Source: Omphalotus guepiniiformis (lineage: Eukaryota > Basidiomycota > Agaricomycetes > Agaricales > Omphalotaceae). From it: DNA of 64,000 nt. Made by a program: the position numbers and the translations under genes. Position 1 is the stretch's first letter. Each line of letters begins with the position of its first letter. Shown here piece by piece: positions 60,036-64,000 of this stretch. The stretch lies in assembly GCA_028554645.1 (NCBI GenBank), contig JAQOOI010000070.1, positions 682,001 through 746,000 on the forward strand. Direction: 5' to 3'. Under the pieces are notes generated by a model, which did no database searches, was not told the origin of the DNA, and saw nothing but the letters and a program-made list of their open reading frames with translations.

Positions 60036-62203
60036 CTCTGTTGTTGAAGTGTAGATTGAAATTTGTCGGTTTGAGTCTGGAAAAACAGCGTCAAAAACAC
60101 AACGAGAAACACTTTCCGATGAGACCATACCTTGACTGCAATATGATTCTTTTGTTTTGGAAGATATAACTTGGCTGCTCAAGCAAGAAGCAGCATCGCA
60201 AGTTGAGCAGAATCAAGCCGTTGTGATATTACCGAGTTGGGATGCTCAACAGACGACTTTAGGGCAGGTCAGGTCGTGGTTCTGTTTGCTCACGTGCCCG
60301 CGCGCGTCCTTCCAACTCTAAGCGCTTGAGCGCTTGCACACTCAGATTGACCTGCCTCAGTTCTAGCTCAGTTCTACCTTCTCGGCCAACCGCTATCGCT
60401 CAAATACTGAATCGACGAATGATAGTCGACAACAGTACTACCGAGCTCTCATATTGTCTGTTGAAGAAATTATGCTTGGGTAAAGAGGGCAACCACTGTC
60501 AGGAGAATATCGTGATTCAAGAACCATGGTCCGCCCAGGATGATACAGTCTGCCTTCAACTTCACTGTCGCAACCTGAGCTACTATTTGGCGGGCCTCGG
60601 GACTCTTACTAGGCGTGTCTCCAAATTTGAACAGACTTTCTCTCCTCACGATTTCGGACCAACGGTGAAGAACTCGAGGCGTTATGTATGTGAACTTAGC
60701 GGCTCAACCTTTTCTTGTTGTCAATGTGCAGCGAAATTGTTCAGCGCAATCATCCCGACGAGATCTAGAAGGATGAAACTGGACTCTCGACGCCTGCTGC
60801 CAGCATGGCACTACCGGGCAAAATTTGTACAGAAGATGTCATCGTGGTCTTTTGTCGTTGGAACTGCTGGGAGACAACCTGGAATGGATTCATGTGCCTG
60901 GCCTCACCCTCAAGTGTCTGACGGCACGGTAAAGAAAACGGACTTATTATTGGGTGTCTACAGTGTAAGTACACACCCTGAACGGTTCAGATCATATACG
61001 TTACATCGGAGCACAACAAGTGTGTATTTTGAAGGCTTGCCACTTGTATGCCTACCATCACCGTTCACCAGGGAGTCACGCCCCGACCTAAGTAGCATAT
61101 AGAAAAGGTACGTGAAAGCACTGCATAGAGACTCGCAATACATGATCCATCGGCTTCCCTACTAGCAAAGAACCCAGCAGAGACGGGAGTGTTTCAAATG
61201 AGTCTCCAGCTATTGCTATCTGTGACGAGCATGCTTGATTAATGGTCATTCCATTCGAAGGCTCCTAAAATCTCGCAACGGGCACCGACTGAACGCTTCT
61301 TCCATGTAGAGTTTCATTTGAGTAAGGTAGAGCCTCCATGATCATCCCATCATCACTCTCTAGTTTCTCTAGTTTCATCCTTTTGGTAGCCTTACATCCT
61401 TTCTACGTGAGCTCCTCCATCTCTTCAAATTGTCCGCTACGAGTAGACTTGAGCATGTCCTTTCGGCCGTACCGACTGCATCATGAATTGCGGCCGGTGC
61501 TTGAGTCACTTACAAGTGTATTGATAGTATTTGTAGTCCTATGCCACATACCCATCAGGAATACATCATTGCACTGCCAATTGCACTTAGTTTGTTTGAA
61601 TTCAACCAATCTCCCGGGCGATGATGAAAGTGGTTGAGTATACGAGGGTTTCGAATCATTGGCAGCGCTTCAGCTTCAGCCCACGAGAAGCGGTAGGGCC
61701 GGTATGAGCAATGGTATGATTCCAAGGACTTCAGTATCATATAGCCCTGCTCTGTCGCCGGCCAACACACTCTGAAATTTTCATTCCAAAACATGGAGAA
61801 CGAACGGAACCGAGACAAGCCTTGAGGAAAAGAAGCTTGAAATTTCAAAATCTCACGAGTTCGATGTACTTAGATGTTCACCGGATGCTCATCGTGCGCT
61901 AACACGGGCTTTCACTGTCAGATTTGATAAACAGTACCAGGCAATTGGCGAGACCATCTAAACCCCGTTGTACAAGTACTTTCAAATGAAATCAATACGT
62001 GACTACATATGTCAAATTGCGTATCATCATCATGCCTTTTCACCATACCACTCAGTCTTATAATAACTACACAGAATGAAGGGAACCCTCGTTGCTGGAA
62101 CGTGAGGCTCTATATCCATCGCTCTTGGGCCTTTCACTGAATCATTGTCATCTACGCACCAAACTCTATAGCATCAAATCTCTCAGCGACTCTAACATCC
62201 TCA
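60036..62203. other. Intergenic region with one long ORF of unclear status
   Basis: About 2.2 kb to the right of the giant gene's start. Apart from the 258-codon frame listed separately, the remainder (61103-62203) has only short frames, and no RNA gene or repeat is seen. Confidence 0.4.
60326..61102 (+). CDS. Possible gene, unknown 258-codon ORF
   Basis: An uninterrupted frame of 258 codons starting MSACTLRLTCLSSSSVLPSR and ending SRPDLSSI. At this base composition a frame of this length outside a gene is expected well under once in 64 kb, so chance alone is a poor explanation. The protein is Ser/Arg/Cys-rich, shows no domain I recognise, and has no clear signal peptide. A good intron-like segment lies inside it (60686-60731: GTATGT, pyrimidine tract, TGCAG), so the real gene, if any, may be spliced and partly in another frame. 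It is divergent from the giant gene and could also be an accidental frame in a promoter or non-coding transcript. Confidence 0.3.
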   Translation: MSACTLRLTCLSSSSVLPSRPTAIAQILNRRMIVDNSTTELSYCLLKKLCLGKEGNHCQENIVIQEPWSAQDDTVCLQLHCRNLSYYLAGLGTLTRRVSKFEQTFSPHDFGPTVKNSRRYVCELSGSTFSCCQCAAKLFSAIIPTRSRRMKLDSRRLLPAWHYRAKFVQKMSSWSFVVGTAGRQPGMDSCAWPHPQVSDGTVKKTDLLLGVYSVSTHPERFRSYTLHRSTTSVYFEGLPLVCLPSPFTRESRPDLSSI

Positions 62204-62771
62204 TCACTGGTATCCCTCCCGCATACAGAACTGCTGATTTTTGCTTTTCCCGAACCTCGACAGATCTATTTCCCTGCAGCGCAAATGCACCGCCCTTGAT
62301 CCCGCAATTCCCGCGCACCCGAAGTCATCACAGCAAGCAGAATCTTGGGAGGCTGTTGCAAGGCAGAACTTCTCGTACAAGCCGTACACCAGCTTGCTCT
62401 CATCGACAAACCCATCAGTGAAAGTAGGAGTACTGATTGTACTAGGTCGGTGAAAGACGTGATGTGGATCGGGATGACGCTCCAAGGACTCTAGGAGGGT
62501 GGTAATTGGCTTATTTGGAGAGGTGTGTTTCATGTCGGTTTCGGTGGTCCCGGATGTCTCAAATGGGTGCTCTCTGGGAGATAAAAGAGCAACTTCTGCG
62601 AGGTTTGCGTCCTGGTGTGGTTTGAAAGCGTTAGCTTCATAACGATGCAGAGAAGTATCAACCCACCTCAAAAGTGATAGTCAAAGGTGAGGAAGCAACT
62701 CCATTCAACGGAAAGATGACTGCGAAGACAATGCAGACGGTCGCAGCAAGCAAACCAGAACTACGCTTCAT
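62204..62771 (-). CDS. Small secreted protein of unknown function
   Basis: Two exons encode about 170 residues. The start at 62771 gives MKRSSGLLAATVCIVFAVIF and LNGVASSPLTITFE, a typical signal peptide with cleavage expected after GVAS. A 55-nt intron (GTGGGT to CACCAG) leads to DANLAEVALLSPREHPFETS. The mature part is polar, then has DGFVDESKLVYGLYEKFC followed by six Cys within the last 60 residues (ASQDSACCDDFGCAGIAGS, HLRC, NQQFC). Stop at 62204-62206. No known fold is recognised. The size, secretion signal and Cys-rich C-terminus fit the loose class of fungal small secreted proteins. It is not near other secreted proteins. Confidence 0.65.
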
Positions 62772-63801
62772 GGGAAGAGTCAAAAACCTGACACTGTAAG
62801 CAAGTCTTTGAAGAATTCAATACCAATTATGAGAATGGACGTCACACACCTCACAACAGTGCGATTAGCGCCGAGCGGGAAGGCTTGACAGAAGAAGAGT
62901 ACGCTCGGAGACAACTGAGCGACAGATTAGGCAGCTAACAAGATACAGGACAGGGTTTAAAGACACGGATAACCGGTCAAGTCGTGTACCGTGAAGACAG
63001 TAAAAGTAGTAGCACGTAGCTGCCTCAGCGTCACAGGGAATGAGTAACAGAGAGAATGGTGTAGGTCAGAAGTGGAGAAGCTCATGTCGTCCACAGTTTA
63101 TAGGGCTCGAGTTGCATTAGAGTTCACAGCTTCTTTTCTTGTGCTTCCGTAATGGATTGAAATTCAGGCAGGTGATGCCAAAGCCACTTCCTGAACCAAA
63201 CCTGAACCAGACACTGTCGAGCAGTATATCAATAGGCGAGTAAAGTACCAGCGAGCCTCAAGGCGGCATTCAATGCGGCAGTTGCTAGTCGACCTGTATC
63301 TGATTGAATATATGTTGTCAGGGACTGGGGTGAAAGCAGCCTGCCTGAGTATACAAAACGGGAGGAATACCTACTTTTACATCTGAAGCGACAGAACGCA
63401 CTCTTCATCAGCCACACCTGTACTCAGAGGGATTCCGAAAGCACGCTCACTACCAAGTGTCGAGTGTCGGTACCGGGATCTAAGAACAGCGCAAATCATT
63501 GGCAGGCAATGCTGTACATATTATTATCTGCTTTCCCGAAATGCCGCTGAAGTAACCAGATACTGCGGAGGATGGTGGCGGTCTTGGGGGGAGAAGTCCC
63601 GTGAAGAAGATTCACAACGAGTACTATTGAACGTAACAACCAATACCTCAATTGCCCATACTGGCGCAACAAGATGTACATATCCAGCAGAACTGGAAAA
63701 TGTTGTTAGACCATGCTGGTTTTTGAGGGAGTAATTATAAACTCACCTATCCTATAGAAATACAATGCCTCTCACCACATAGTGAGGGTCAAGCACGGTC
63801 T
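62772..63801. other. Intergenic region, no supported gene
   Basis: About 1 kb between the small secreted protein's start and the OST4 stop. It holds the promoter of the former and the 3' end of the latter. Short minus-strand frames (61-62 codons) are not protein-like. Confidence 0.45.
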
Positions 63802-63933
63802 TCATGCTGACCTGTCCTGACCGTTCTTGGCAAGATATCTCGCATTTACAGCGACAAAGTGGTATCCAACGACGGTGAGCATAGCAAATATGCCGAGTGT
63901 GTTGGCGAGAGTGTAGAGAGTCGAATGAGACAT
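63802..63933 (-). CDS. OST4: OST4, mini-subunit of the oligosaccharyltransferase complex
   Basis: A 43-residue single-exon protein read MSHSTLYTLANTLGIFAMLT followed by VVGYHFVAVNARYLAKNGQD and RSA. It is one membrane span with a short lumenal start and a cytosolic Lys/Arg end. The LANTLG...VV.YHFVAVN pattern is that of the OST4 family, whose yeast and animal members are 36-37 residues. In the ER membrane OST4 bridges the catalytic STT3 subunit and OST3/OST6 during N-glycosylation. The stop TGA is at 63802-63804. No intron is needed. It is easily missed because of its length. Confidence 0.8.
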   Translation of the reverse strand: MSHSTLYTLANTLGIFAMLTVVGYHFVAVNARYLAKNGQDRSA

Positions 63934-64000
63934 GATAAGAAAGCCTTTGGACAAAATTTAGGCACAGAGTCGATTAGTTAGAGAAAAGACATACGAGCGT
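63934..64000. other. Upstream region of OST4
   Basis: Only 67 bases remain before the window edge; this is presumably the 5' untranslated region of OST4. Confidence 0.4.

Overview
The window is nuclear DNA of a filamentous basidiomycete, most likely an agaricomycete mushroom-forming fungus. The evidence is many short (about 46-95 nt) GT-AG introns, dense but uneven gene spacing on both strands, and protein families typical of these fungi: a Zn2Cys6 regulator, a secreted type-B carboxylesterase, isopenicillin-N-synthase-like dioxygenases and a DUR3 urea transporter. No rRNA, tRNA, CRISPR array or intact transposon could be supported.

Layout. 1-2.2 kb (-): the 5' part of a DUF1308/C7orf25-family gene that runs off the left edge. 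2.5-4.9 kb (-): secreted carboxylesterase. 4.9-8.3 kb: no supported gene. 8.3-9.4 kb (-): tubulin folding cofactor C. 10.0-10.4 kb (+): a small Cys-rich three-exon gene assembled here by hand. 10.9-14.1 kb (-): Zn2Cys6 transcription factor. 14.1-19.7 kb: the longest gene-poor stretch. 19.7-20.6 kb (-): Hsp20. 20.6-24.1 kb: gene-poor. 24.1-26.0 kb (+): CstF-64/Rna15. 26.6-29.5 kb (-): threonyl-tRNA synthetase. 29.7-35.5 kb (-): VPS15. 36.2-37.1 kb (+): unknown protein with a 32-codon internal duplication. 38.0-44.8 kb: two paralogous Fe(II)/2-oxoglutarate dioxygenases flanking a DUR3 urea transporter. 46.3-47.0 kb (+): RBX1. 47.2-48.0 kb (+): unknown, probably mitochondrial protein. 48.7-60.0 kb (-): a giant gene of about 3,300 codons with a PH-like domain, Ser/Thr/Gly/Tyr repeats, an RS/Pro-rich segment and a C-terminal coiled coil. 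60.0-62.2 kb: one long ORF of unclear status. 62.2-62.8 kb (-): small secreted protein. 63.8-63.9 kb (-): the 43-residue OST4 subunit.

Most genes are housekeeping: microtubule folding, mRNA 3'-end processing, translation, endosomal PI3K signalling, SCF ubiquitin ligation and N-glycosylation. The only arrangement that suggests a joint metabolic task is dioxygenase-DUR3-dioxygenase. The most unusual points are the giant PH/RS/coiled-coil gene, several non-canonical introns (three GC-AG and one apparent GA-AG) and the duplicated-motif protein at 36.2 kb. I did not find a clearly new multi-gene system. Exon joins were made by eye from splice signals and protein sense, so boundaries are approximate except where exact positions are given.
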